From: Sipunculus nudus
Lineage: Eukaryota; Annelida; Sipuncula; Golfingiida; Sipunculidae
Length of the DNA: 64,000 nucleotides
Assembly: GCA_026874595.1 (NCBI GenBank)
Contig: CM049316.1
Coordinates: 310,001-374,000, forward strand
Direction: 5' to 3'
The notes beneath the pieces are model-generated. The model searched no databases, had not been told where the DNA came from, and worked only from the letters and a program-made list of their open reading frames with translations. Below are positions 9,988 to 21,000 of this stretch, piece after piece (positions within the stretch are counted from its first letter, which is position 1; every line of letters starts with the position of its first letter). The position numbers were made by a program, and so were the translations under genes.

Positions 9988-10058
9988 GCGCTTATGACAT
10001 GATTCAATACATATAATGAGCGCTTTATAAATAATAAATTATTATTATATTATTATAA

Positions 10059-10640
10059 ATGGCCCCAAAAGAGTTGATTGGTCGAACATTGCAGAATGAA
10101 CTGAAACTCCGAATATAAGGCCAAAAGGCCAAAATACGCTGTTTTGGCAAAATAGGAGATCGAAATTAGAACTTCATATATACACATGTATAGGCATTAT
10201 AAATATAAATGCGCCCGAAAAAAAGTTGTTTGGGTGACCATTACAGAATGAACTGAAACTCCGAATATAAAGCCAAAAGGCAAAAATACGCTGTTTGGCA
10301 AAATAGGAGATCGAAATTCGAACTTCGTATATACACAGATATATAGGCATATTATATAAAAATGCGCACAAAAGAGTTGTTTGGCTTAACATTGCAGAAT
10401 CAACTGAAACTCCGCATATAAGGCCAATAGGCCGAAACACGCTGCTTTGTAAAATATGAGATCGAAATTCAAACCTCATATATACACATGTATAGGCATT
10501 ATAAATATAAATGCGCCCGAAAAAAAGTTGTTTGGGTGACCATTGCAGAATCAACTGGAACTCCGTATATAAGGCCAATAGGTAAAAACAAGCTGTGTTT
10601 TAAAATATGAGATCGAAATTCGAACTTCGTATATACACAT
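10059..10640 (+). repeat. Tandem repeat, period about 150 bp, four copies
   Basis: Units begin near 10059, 10210, 10363 and 10512. Each contains AACTGAAACTCCGAATATAA or a close variant, then AGGCCAAAAGG, and AGATCGAAATTCGAACTTC. Copies 2 and 4 share GCCCGAAAAAAAGTTGTTTG while 1 and 3 share AAAAGAGTTG, which hints at a dimeric organisation. It starts at the ATT tail of the LINE and ends exactly where the LTR begins. Confidence 0.75.
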
Positions 10641-11295
10641 TGTTACAGGTGCTTCTTTTATTGTGTGACACTGGTGTAACTGGTGTTGTGGTTGCACTTT
10701 ATGTTTAATCCGTACTTGTTGAACTCTCGTTGTCATGCTGACTGGGGGTTCACGCCTGGCCGAGGTCACGTGATGACCCTGGTATGTAGAGATACACACA
10801 GCGATGTATTTCTAGAGGATTCCTGTGACGCGTGCTTACCATGTATAATGTATTATTCTTCGAATGTTCTAGAGGTGGAAAATTCTCGGCTTGGGGTGAG
10901 AGTATATAAAGGGGCTGTGTTTTAGAGCCGGGGGCAGAGAGCAGAGAAGATTTTCCAGCGGACACAAAAGCGTGTGTCAGTTTCTGAGACCTTATCCGAC
11001 GTGTGAGCAATTATAGATTTTCTTCAGAGTTTCTCCTGGATTTTGTGCATTTGGACTTCAGTTTACTTTCTGGCTTGTTACAAGAGCTTTACACTGGAAT
11101 GTCATTCTCTGAGAATGTACATTTAAAGAACTTATCGTTGTGACGGTGTTGGTATCCATGTAATGTGCACATTGGTTATTTTTCTGTGTGATTATATTGA
11201 TTTGTTGTTATACCGCTGTTTTACTGTATCATTGTTTTAATTTAGTGTATTGTAATGTTATGGTTGTTGTAAATGCACATAATTACTTTGTAACA
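10641..11295 (+). mobile_element. Solo LTR of a probable Ty3/gypsy element
   Basis: 655 bases bounded by TGTTACA (10641-10647) and its exact inverted complement TGTAACA (11289-11295), the usual TG...CA form of LTR ends. Inside is a U3-like region, a TATA box (TATATAAA at 10903) and a following GC-rich leader. No internal retroelement coding lies on either side, so this is a solo LTR. I could not find a 5-bp target duplication (left CACAT, right AGAAC), so recombination or decay is possible. Orientation is taken from the TATA box. Confidence 0.6.
10856..10910 (+). promoter_or_regulatory. LTR promoter: heat-shock-element-like units and TATA box
   Basis: TTCTTCGAATGTTCTAGA starting at 10857 contains alternating GAA/TTC units at 5-base spacing, followed by GGAAAATTCTC at 10877-10887. 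TATATAAA follows at 10903. The layout resembles a stress-inducible promoter. The heat-shock factor reading is inferred from the motif only. Confidence 0.4.
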
Positions 11296-11334
11296 AGAAC
11301 ATACATATTTATTGTTTACAATAAGAAAATTAGA

Positions 11335-11420
11335 AAAAAAAAAAAATGTATATTATTGCTGGGGTTTGAACCAGGGACCTTCTGGTTTCAGGTGTGGCTT
11401 GCTCCCTGTTGAGCTAACTA
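11335..11420 (-). other. tRNA-like (SINE head or tRNA pseudogene) sequence
   Basis: On the minus strand TAGCTCAACAGGG resembles a pol III A box and GGTTCAAACCC a B box, with a possible GCTC/GAGC D-stem. A 13-T run follows downstream, as a pol III terminator would. The acceptor and T stems do not pair properly, so it is not a functional tRNA gene. Confidence 0.35.
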
Positions 11421-12070
11421 TGTTTGTTATGTCATGGTTCATATCACACAGGGTAATGACCAGAGGTCACTGTGTACAGACACTATAATCATGTGACAAT
11501 TAGGTCATTTCCTGTTTGTAAGACCAAAGCAGCATGGCAGTATGACCAGAGCTCCTTGTAACCTTGTGTACCCTTAGGTAGAGCCCACACAGTGGTAGGT
11601 CAAGTGGACATTATTATAGCCTGTTAATGACCTGTAATAATGAACAGTAAAGGTTTGTAGCATATATTACCACAGTATAGCAATATCTTTTTCACAGAAT
11701 GTATGTTAACAGTCTTAATATATGCAGGTTTCATTATTCACTGTGTATCAGTTAACTGTCTGAGTAAAGCAACAGTATTCGACTATATACAGTTATTTAA
11801 ACAGTTATTGTTGAACGGATTATTTTTGCACATATTTAAGGACGTAATGGTTTATGTATGCACTGGTACATTGTAGAGTATTATATTTCATCTGTATTTC
11901 CTCCAACTTAGATATTTCTTACTTTCTCTTTTGTCCACTAGTTTCCAAACGTGTTCCGTGTTCCGTGTTCCATTTCAACGTCTTACGTTCCAAGTGGCAA
12001 TTGTTATCATCGACATAGTATGCCAGCCATTATAAGGAACATATGTGTGCTATTGTACAACGATTCAACG
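11421..12070. other. Non-coding spacer, no gene
   Basis: AT-rich, with no gene-like frame. The semi-palindrome TGACCAGAGGTCA at 11457-11469 recurs near 12594. Confidence 0.5.
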
Positions 12071-12106
12071 TTAGGGTTAGGGTTAGGGTTAGGGTTAGGG
12101 TTAGGG

Positions 12107-12184
<78 letters not shown>

Positions 12185-12190
12185 GGTTAG
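12071..12190 (+). repeat. Interstitial telomeric repeat array 1 (TTAGGG)
   Basis: About 20 TTAGGG units, near perfect, with TTTAGGG variants at about 12125 and 12163. The G-rich strand is the plus strand. Confidence 0.95.
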
Positions 12191-13110
12191 ATACCGGACG
12201 TTAGTCACCACTTAGACACAACTTAACAAGACTTAGGGGAGCCTTAAGTGGGTTTTGGTCTTAAGTGACTTGCTTAAGTATGCGACACTTAGACTAACGT
12301 GTTAAAACGCTAACCACGAAACACCCCTATACTAACCCTGGGTTATCACACTGCTTAAGCAAAATTTTCAACACTTACACAGGATATAACTCAAATGACT
12401 TACTGCTTAAGCAGCCGATTAAGTTGACTTACTTAAATTTACTTAACAAATTTTAAATTTTTCGGGGCAAAATGATACCGGAAGGTGGCGCCCCCCATTG
12501 ACCACTGCGGCCATCGCTGGCACTAAATTCCAGGGTTAGGACACTTCTGCTTAGGTGTTGGCTAAGTCAAAAACATATATTGGTCAATCACAATGACCAG
12601 AGGTCATTAGCGAGGCTACAGTGTACAGGGTTAGGTGCAGTGGACAATTCTTGACCCCAAAAAAATAAAAGCGCACATTTTTATGGAAAATTTGAATTTT
12701 AACCGAATTTATAAAAGTTTGACCCCATCTGACCGGTCAAGGCCGATTGAAATAAAGGCTTTACGGTAGAGATGGCCGCCCCCATACGGTCAGCCGGCGG
12801 CCATTGTGGGCGGAGAGGGAGAGGGAGAGTGGGCAAACCCCCTGGTTTACTTAGGCTCCAAAACGTAGGGGAGACAGAGGGTTCGCCCACACGCGGCTGA
12901 CCGGTTCCACTGACCACAGGTTAAGGCGTTACCCAACACTTAACGGCAGGGGGCGCGACTGACAGTATAGTTGAATTAAAAATTTAAAATACTAAACAGA
13001 TATACTGTAAACTTTTTGTACACTTGGACAGATTTTGAAAATTAAATTAAAAAAAATTAATTTTTAAAAACTCCGCAAAATCCTGGCTTTTTGGGCAACC
13101 TTGACCAACA
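12191..13110. other. AT-rich spacer with CTTAAG-rich start
   Basis: 12200-12440 is dense in ACTTAAC, CTTAAGT and ACACTTAG-type words resembling those of 26-31 kb. The rest shows no gene. A 72-codon minus-strand frame at 12699-12917 has no domain. Confidence 0.5.
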
Positions 13111-13111
13111 A

Positions 13112-13815
13112 ACGTCATAATTTGACGAGAAGCAGTAAACTGGACCGTGGGACACAAGTTTTGAAAAATTAAATTGAAAACTTTTGAAAATAAACGATTT
13201 TTTCTAAATTTCCCTGTTAACCTACCTAAGGGTTAGAATACCACTTATTGACCAGCGTATCGACTTTCGATTACCATCTGTCCGCCAGGGGTCGCTGCGT
13301 TTCAACGTGAATTTGTTCTTACATGAGTAGTTATGTGGGTGTGAATATATATATATATATTTATGTATATATATATATATATATTTATATATATAACGGC
13401 ATAATATGACGAGAAACAGTAAACTGGACCGTGGGACACAAGTTTTGAAAAATTAAATTGAAAACTTTTGAAAATAAACGATTTTTTCTAAATTTCCCTG
13501 TTAACCTACCTAAGGGTTAGAATACCACTTATTGACCAGCGTATCGACTTTCGATTACCATCTGTCCGCCCGGGGTCGCTGCGTTTCAACGTGAATTTGT
13601 TCTTACATGAGTAGTTATGTGGGTGTGAATATATATATATATATATATATTTATGTATATATATATATATATTTATATATATAACGGCATAATATGACGA
13701 GAAGCAGTAAACTGGGCCGTGGGACACAAGTTTTGAAAATTTAATTTGAAAACTTTTGGAAATAACCGGCTTTTTCTACAGTTCACTGTTAACCTACCTA
13801 AGGGTTAGTAGATAA
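13112..13815 (+). repeat. Tandem repeat, period about 285 bp, 2.4 copies
   Basis: GACGAGAA begins equivalent segments at 13124, 13408 and 13696. Copies share GGGACACAAGTTTTGAAAA, CCTACCTAAGGGTTAG and GTATCGACTTTCGATTACC, and each of the first two ends in a TA microsatellite of different length. The third copy is partial. Confidence 0.8.
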
Positions 13816-14141
13816 CACTTAACACAAACTCTTTAAAAAATCAATCACGCTATTCAAAAAAGGTCTTTTTTCAACAGGATGTGTGTTTCCAAATGACATA
13901 AATAATTAATAATTAATTAAAAAAACAATAAATGTTACAATGCTGTTTGTATACTCGGATCCTGGCTTTTTGGGCCACCTTGACCAAATTTTAATTAAAA
14001 TTTAATGTAAAACTACACAGGAGTATATAACTATACATATGTATATATATATATATATATGGAGAGAGATACTAGTCCGACAAACACAAGGGTTATCTGT
14101 TAAAATCCCGTTCATTTGGACACAAGCTGATAAGCCTAGGT

Positions 14142-14158
14142 CGCCCTCTGGTGGCAGG
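14142..14158 (-). promoter_or_regulatory. CTCF-like motif
   Basis: CGCCCTCTGGTGGCAGG, the reverse complement of a CTCF-type core with one change in the C run. Confidence 0.35.
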
Positions 14159-14285
14159 AACATTAACTATTTTGCCTGACTGGCCTCAATATTCTTTTAT
14201 AGTACATATATATTATATACATATATATATATATATTTGCCTACGAGTTTGCGTACGTTGGTTCAAGCATGGCAAAACTTGAACA

Positions 14286-14453
14286 GTATAACGAGGTTGT
14301 ACATTATAACGAGGTTGGACATTAAAACGAGGTTGTTCTTTCTACCATGTTGTTCATTTTAACCACATTGTTCATTTTAACCAGGTTGATCATTTTAACG
14401 AGGTTGGACATTATAACCAGGTCGATCGTTTTAACGGGGTTGGACCCAGGGTT
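14286..14453 (+). repeat. 18-bp minisatellite, copy 1
   Basis: Nine diverged 18-base units built on TTAACGAGGTTGGACATT. A related copy at 15891-16050 keeps an 18-base (six-codon) period, so all frames look like leucine/isoleucine/threonine repeats. It is not a gene. Confidence 0.85.
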
Positions 14454-14537
14454 GTTGATCTGTTAAAATCCCTTTCATTTGGACCCGTTATTTTCACCAA
14501 ATGGGTCCAGCCGGTCTTCTGGCCCATAAGCCTGGGT

Positions 14538-14554
14538 CGCCCCCTGGTGGCAGG
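14538..14554 (-). promoter_or_regulatory. CTCF-like motif (near-consensus)
   Basis: CGCCCCCTGGTGGCAGG. Its complement matches the CCACCAGGGGGCG core exactly. Duplicated at 16125. Confidence 0.45.
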
Positions 14555-14726
14555 AACAGTAACTGTTTCTTAGCTCGCACACCTTTCATCTAATTGGCCT
14601 CATTAATTGATTTACCATTCATAAATTACCAAGAAACCGCCAGGAATTATGAAATAATATACATAACGTAAACGCAGTATTTTAAATATAAAAAGGTGGA
14701 AAAAAAGGAAAAAAAGTAAACCATTC

Positions 14727-14830
14727 CCCGCCGCGGATTCGAACCCCCAACCTCCTATATAACTCTTAATGTTGACAATTTTTCACCAGCCCCGACCTGC
14801 CGTGGTGTGATCTTTATTCCCTGTGTCGAA
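14727..14830 (-). other. tRNA-like box-B sequence, possible SINE head
   Basis: Minus strand GGGTTCGAATCC (14739-14750) is a good pol III B box. The upstream A-box candidate (GGGGCTGGTG) is weak. Repeated at about 16280-16390 in the second module copy. Confidence 0.3.
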
Positions 14831-15085
14831 TGCCAATGAGATTCAGTGAATGAAAACAAACACAAGTCTGAAATTTTTTAGAAGGGTAGGCCTAAGCCAA
14901 GGATGCCCCCCGGCGGCATGGACAATAACCATTTCTGAGTTTGCGCACCACATTCATATGATTGTCAATTACTATTGTTTCATGTAGATTAACAAAAAGG
15001 GAAGGATAATTTACGTCTGAGACCATTTTTTAATACAATAATACATGTCAAAGTTAGGTAATGCGACATCCCGCCAAGCCACCTT

Positions 15086-15482
15086 TTAACATTTTGAAAT
15101 TACAAACCCCTACTAAGGGTAAACTGTAAACAATTCTTTATTTATTCTAAACCAATTTTTGGTTATATTTATTCAAGTACAATGTTTTTCCAGTGTTTAT
15201 ATTTATAATATTATATATGGTATGATATAAAGATTACTACACAGGACTGTTATATTATCTAGGTCGTTGTTATAGCGACCTCATTTCTCTCGGCTCAAGC
15301 CAGCACACCGGGTGCCCCGAGGGCCCAGACAGAAATAGACACAGTGTAACAAAGCCGTCTGGCCCGCGCCAAAAGCCAGACAGTCGGCGCATATTTTTGA
15401 CCGTTTGGAAACACCTGGAAATTATGATCATATTTATTTTAATTGAAATGAAAATAAAAAAATTTATAAAGCAAAAAAAGAC
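15086..15482 (+). repeat. Dispersed module, copy A (about 390 bp)
   Basis: Separates the two 1.2-kb copies. It shares ACAAACCCCTACTAAGGG, the TCTCGGCTCAAGCCAGCACA stretch and CCGTTTGGAAACACCTGG with copies at 25193 and 27719, but stops at the poly-A-like ATAAAGCAAAAAAAG. Confidence 0.85.
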
Positions 15483-15743
15483 ATGTGTGTTTCCAAAAGA
15501 CATAAATAATTAATAATTAATTAAAAAAACAATAAATGTTACAATGCTGTTTGTATACTTGGATCCTGGCTTTTTGGGCCACCTTGACCAAATTTTAATT
15601 AAAATTTAATGTAAAACTACACAGGAGTATATAACTATACATATGTATATATATATATATATGGAGAGAGATACTAGTCCGACAAACACAAGGGTTATCT
15701 GTTAAAATCCCGTTCATTTGGACACAAGCTGATAAGCCTAGGT

Positions 15744-15760
15744 CGCCCTCTGGTGGCAGG
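15744..15760 (-). promoter_or_regulatory. CTCF-like motif
   Basis: CGCCCTCTGGTGGCAGG, second-module copy of the site at 14142. Confidence 0.35.
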
Positions 15761-15890
15761 AACATTAACTATTTTGCCTGACTGGCCTCAATATTCTTTT
15801 ATAGTACATATATATTATATACATATATATATATATATATTTGCCTACGAGTTTGCGTACGTCGGTTCAAGCATGGCAAAACTTGAACAG

Positions 15891-16050
15891 TATAACGAGG
15901 TTGTACATTATAACGAGGTTGGACATTAAAACGAGGTTGTTCATTCTAACCATGTTGTTCATTTTAACCACATTGTTCATTTTAACCAGGTTGATCATTT
16001 TAACGAGGTCGGACATTATAACCAGGTCGATCGTTTTAACGGGGTTGGAC
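15891..16050 (+). repeat. 18-bp minisatellite, copy 2
   Basis: Same nine-unit array as at 14286 with a few substitutions. Confidence 0.85.
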
Positions 16051-16124
16051 CCAGGGTTGTTGATCTGTTAAAATCCCTTTCATTTGGACCCGTTATTTTC
16101 ACCAAATGGCCCATAAGCCTGGGT

Positions 16125-16141
16125 CGCCCCCTGGTGGCAGG
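16125..16141 (-). promoter_or_regulatory. CTCF-like motif (near-consensus)
   Basis: CGCCCCCTGGTGGCAGG, second-module copy of the site at 14538. Confidence 0.45.
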
Positions 16142-16799
16142 AACAGTAACTGTTTCTTAGCTCGCACACCTTTCATCTAATTGGCCTCATTAATTGATTT
16201 ACCATTCATAAATTACCAAGAAACCGCCAGGAATTATGAAATAATATACATAACGTGGAAAAAAAGGAAAAAAAGTAAACCATTCCCCGCCGCGGATTCG
16301 AACCCCCAACCTCCTATATAACTCTTAATGTTGACAATTTTTCACCAGCCCCGACCTGCCGTGGTGTGATCTTTATTCCCTGTGTCGAATGCCAATGAGA
16401 TTCAGTGAATGAAAACAAACACAAGTCTGAAATTTTTTAGAAGGGTAGGCCTAAGCCAAGGATGCCCCCCGGCGGCATGGACAATAACCATTTCTGAGTT
16501 TGCGCACCACATTCATATGATTGTCAATTACTATTGTTTCATGTAGATTAACAAAAAGGGAAGGATAATTTACGTCTGAGACCATTTTTTAATACAATAA
16601 TACATGTCAAAGTTAGGTAATGCGACATCCCGCCAAGCCACCTGTTCTAACCCAAAAAATATAACAATATCCGGGTGACAACTCACATCCTTTTTTTTAA
16701 TACCTAACGATGTGAAAGTTACCGTTATAATCCAACGGGTATTCTTCTAATATACATGTTTTGGTGAATAAGTGTACACATCATGAACGTTTGTTCTTT

Positions 16800-18010
16800 T
16801 GGAATTATACTGCCGGAGCCAAGAAATTAAAAGCGACATGCCTGCAGAAAATGTAAGGCAAAAGTAGACGGCTCAAGATATTTATTCGGAGTTAAAAGGA
16901 ACAGAAAGCAAAGAATATTCTGAATAGTTCTATATAGAAACCGTGTAAAAAGTATGGATATTTCTCTAATAATTAAAGCCCGCACAGACGCCAATCTTTA
17001 CAATAAAATCATATCACAACCAGACCGCCGGCACCAAGAAATTAAAAACGACACGCCCACAGAAAATATTCGGCAAAAACAGACGGGTCATGATATTTAT
17101 TCGGGGTAAAAAGAAACAGAGAGCAAGGAATATTCTTAATAGTTCTATAAAAAAAACCGTGTAGAAAGCATGGATATTTTTTTATTTACTAAAGCGCACA
17201 TAGAGACCAATCTTTACAATAAAATCATACCGGCACCAGAATGCCGGCACCAAAAAATTAAAAACGACACGCTTACAGAAAATATTCGGCAAAAACAGAC
17301 GGGTCTTGATATTTATTCATGGTAAAAACAAACAGAAACCAAAGAATATTCTCCACAGTGCTATATAAAAGTCGAGAAGAAAGTATGGATGTTCTTTTAA
17401 TAATTAAAGCCCGTAGAGAGGCCAATCTTTACAATAAAATCATATCGCAACCAGAGTACCGGCACCAAGAAATTAAAAACGACACGCCTACAGAAAATAT
17501 TCGGCAAAAACAGACGGCTCAAGATATTTAATCGGGGTAAAAAGGAGCAGAGAGCAAGGAATATTCCATACAGTACTATATAAAAGTCGAGCAGAAAGTA
17601 TGGATATTCTTTTAATTATTAAAGCCCGTACAGAGACCAATCTTTACAATTAAACCATATCGGAACCAGAGTGCCGACACCAAGAAATTAAAAACGACAC
17701 GCCTACAGAAAATATTCGGCAAAAAGAGACGGGTCTTGAAATTTATTGGGGGTAAAAAGGAACAGAGAGCAAAGAATATTCTCAACAGTTCTATATTAAA
17801 GTCGAGTAGAAAGTATGGATGTTCTTTTAATTATTAAAGCCCGTAGAGAGGCCAATCTTTACAATAAAATCATATCGCAAAAAGAGTACCGGCACCAAGA
17901 AATTAAAAACGACACGCCTACAGAAAATATTCGGCAAAAACAGACGTTCATGATATTTATTCAGGGTTAAAGGAACAGAGAGCAAGGAATATTTTCAACA
18001 TTTCTATGGA
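16800..18010 (+). repeat. Tandem repeat, period about 215 bp, about six copies
   Basis: The landmark CACCAAGAAATTAAAAACGA or a variant occurs near 16812, 17026, 17242, 17457, 17672 and 17888. Each unit also holds ATATTCGGCAAAAACAGACG, GCAAGGAATATTC, a TATATAAAAGTCGAG and TCTTTACAATAAAATCATAT. Divergence between units is moderate, so this is an older satellite. The 70-codon frame at 17319-17531 is one unit read in frame. Confidence 0.9.
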
Positions 18011-21000
18011 AAATATGACACATAACATCTAAAAAAAAACCACCTGACAATACAGCAGTCCTGCATCACACACATCAGGAAACACTCACGCAGACAGCCC
18101 CTGTCACGCTCAGACGTACCAGCACAGTCACGAGACGTGAACCTGTTACACCAAGAGTAAAATAACACAAACGCTATGCCTTTTCTAGTTACACAGACGT
18201 TTATTGAATGTACAGAAAGTGATGACATACGATATGTCATGTACAATATATATATAATATATGTATATATGAAATATATGTGCATATATAATATATGTAT
18301 ATATGAAATATATGGGTATATATAATATATGTATATATGAAACGAAACCAGATATGGAAGATATATAGCTTATACATGCATATCTACACAGCATATGTCA
18401 GTCAGAATCATATACATCAGTATGCGCCGTCTGAATAAATCAATCAAACAAATAAAACATATGATACAAGTACGTGCTTATACAAGTGGTACTGCTTTGC
18501 ATTTGTGCAGATTCCCGGCAGAGAACGTCGACAGAGGAAAAAAGCTTCCAACATCATGTGCAGCACATATATCGTTAACTGATATGGAAAAAAAAAATGA
18601 AATAAGGAATCCAAGTTGAAAACATTAGACATTAACACCTATATATATGTATATACATCTTTCTATCTACAGATATCTGTCAATCATATATTTACATTCA
18701 TGAACGTCAACCCATAAACATAAGCAGGTACATGTTACCACATCGCATATTCTATATAGAAACTGTGATGTCCCTTAACAAAACAGAACGAGGTATAATA
18801 ATGTATAGATATGTGGCAGTAACGAAAATGTTAAACATACCACTCGTATTAACTAAAGAGGAAAGGGGTTTACAGAACAACGGATTCACCGTTTAGCGAT
18901 AAGACATATATGATAAACATACAAACAAAAGAACGTAATTTGAAATAAAAGCAAAATAATCTGTGGCACGTGTGATCCTTGTTAGGGATGGATGAGACTA
19001 TTATTCGTCTGACTTCTACCCGTGTGACCTTTCTGGCATGGGTGTCCCTCAATATAGATAAAATCTACGCCAGCAGAGCTCACAGGGTCATTGAAGTACA
19101 CAAGCTCCCCTACCACGGCAAGGTTATAGCCTCGGCAGGGGAGTAATATGTTTTATTGTTATCACAAAAGATACATGACAGAAAAAAACGAAGCGCAGGT
19201 TTGACCGTGTCAGTCTGATGAGAACAAGGGACATAGGCACAGCAGACACTGGGCCCATCATATATACATACAGGGAAAACTATGTATGGGTAAGCAACAT
19301 TAGCAAATAGAAAGGATGGAAGGGTTCACAAAAGAGTTGTAAACAAAAATATAAAAAATGGTGAGTACCAGATTACAAAACAAAGCATTATATTGCTCCA
19401 AACACAGGAAAGGGATTGGGAATAAACAACTGATAGGCAACAAGAGTATAAGTTGAGAAAACAATTCTTTGGTAAGTAAAAAATTATGCATGACCTGAAC
19501 CATGAGAAACGTGTAATGGGTATGTAAGACCAAGAGACAGGCTGGAAGTATTATCATAACTATAACGGAACGACAGCCCACGAACATACACCTTTCAAGG
19601 TAAGCATGACGGAAGGCAAAATGGAAAAGGGCACGCAAGGACAAAATGTTTGGTAAGAAACAAATATCAGCTGGAAGGATTTGGCGATCATTACAGAAGG
19701 CTCAAAAAAGACAACGACATATCTACCCACAGATTGTGCGTCGGACACATATATGACCAAACAAAAGAGGTCCGTTTTATAGGACGACGGATGATGTTCA
19801 CGGATAGCATTCAAAGCAGCACATTGCCCATGAAAAGGAAAAGTAATATGATAGCAACATGACAACAGATCTGAAAATAAAATCGGGTAAGTAATACTCT
19901 ACGAGGTAAAGACAAAATCTGATGGCGCCATGTTACATACGTAAATGTAGTGTTTAGGGTTCGGGGTAATTATATGTGGATGTACTGAATGCACTATATA
20001 TAATATATATATATATATATATTTATATATGTATATATATTTATATATACAAAGAAACAAACTGCTTGGGAACAAGAGAAACAGGCATCAGCGACCTTCG
20101 TTAGCTGATGGATGTTTAATACCTGCAACAACATGCAGCGGCCTTCTAACATGGAGATTATCTTATATGACTGTGTGGAAGATACCTGACGGTCTTTGCA
20201 GAAAGTATCACAAACATGCAACTGGGAAATAAATCGACGTTTTTATGTTGAATGTAAAGAATTATGTAGTGTGTGCTAAGAAGGACACTCTCACGGTGCT
20301 AATGCCGATCGTTACCAGATTCTTTTACTACATTATAACAACTGGAGGAGAGCGTATAAGAACTGTAACATTGCTGCATTATGGGAAGAACCAATACCAC
20401 CTGTATTTTGCACCGCGTGCCGGTCAACACAACAACTACAGAAGAACCTATAACACCCTAAACAATTTGACTTGGAAGGAGAAGCAAAAAGGCCTACACG
20501 CGAAAGGGGATGGAAGAGCAATCACTGTGACTGGCAGACAGTTGGATTCAGTGAAGCAACAAAGGATAAACAGTGAACCAACATGGAAGGTAGCTGTGAG
20601 ATGGACAAGGTACAGGCTGTAAGAGACCCGGAGGACCTGAGCTATGCCAACACGCCCTCAGAAGAAAAACTGCCAATGTCTCATGCGTTCCGTTATATTC
20701 GTATCCAACAATACCAAGATATCTGAGAACGGAACAGATATTATCGCTTACGAGAGAAGCAGATGAAAGGAACAACAGCAGCAACAACATCGTTAGCGAT
20801 CCACATACATGAGGGAGTAAACAAAACACATAATAGTTTTTTTTGTATCAAACATTTCCAGGGAGGAAACCTGGAAAACACAAGGAAGAAACACAGTTCA
20901 AGGGAAAGTTGGGCGAAGGAGACAATGGGAAGGAAAACAAAGAGGCACAGGTGTGTGTCCAGACAAGTAGGATCATAAAAAACGGAGACGCTTTCTACCA

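Larger units (their letters stand above)
7666..10058 (+). mobile_element. CR1/Jockey-like LINE with inverted 5' half (twin-priming structure)
   Basis: The left part (about 7666-9190) encodes the element's 5' half on the minus strand and the right part (about 9200-10058) its 3' half on the plus strand. Minus strand, from 8985 leftwards: an N-terminal segment with RRSRGGQKVF, then the endonuclease (GGGKALIY, AGNFNIKMD, HTIDLIL, SDHCFILF, 8583-7870), then after frameshifts a PWITDGL and an AKKDYYYAY motif just before 7666. Plus strand: SRIDYCNSLLLG near 9325, KLQLMQNMAARTIFG, ELHWLKIRDRIDYKVLVFVYQ, and in another frame PKLWKNIPVYVKN (9670). These are the usual C-terminal signatures of the family. 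The 3' UTR ends with GCGCTTTATAAATAATAAA and an ATT microsatellite tail. The central reverse transcriptase is absent. Confidence 0.85.
13879..15085 (+). repeat. 1.2-kb duplicated module, copy 1
   Basis: Runs from ATGTGTGTTTCC to GCCAAGCCACCT and is repeated at 15483-16643. It contains a TA microsatellite, two TGGTGGCAGGAAC motifs, an 18-bp minisatellite and a tRNA-like box-B sequence. It carries two short stretches missing from copy 2, near 14503 and 14670. Confidence 0.85.
15483..16643 (+). repeat. 1.2-kb duplicated module, copy 2
   Basis: Second copy of 13879-15085 with very few substitutions, two deletions and altered TA-run lengths. Confidence 0.85.

Noticed and set aside
10174-10578. 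134-codon minus-strand ORF
   Set aside because: Translation of the 150-bp tandem repeat; the peptide repeats with it (FRPIGLICGVS and related).
15841-16071. 76-codon ORF with ILTRLFILT repeats
   Set aside because: Product of the 18-bp minisatellite (six codons per unit); the copy at 14286 is the same array without a matching long frame.
20245-20622. 125-codon plus-strand ORF in the AT-rich region
   Set aside because: No domain, signal peptide or promoter; partly open on the opposite strand. Listed only as part of the non-coding region.
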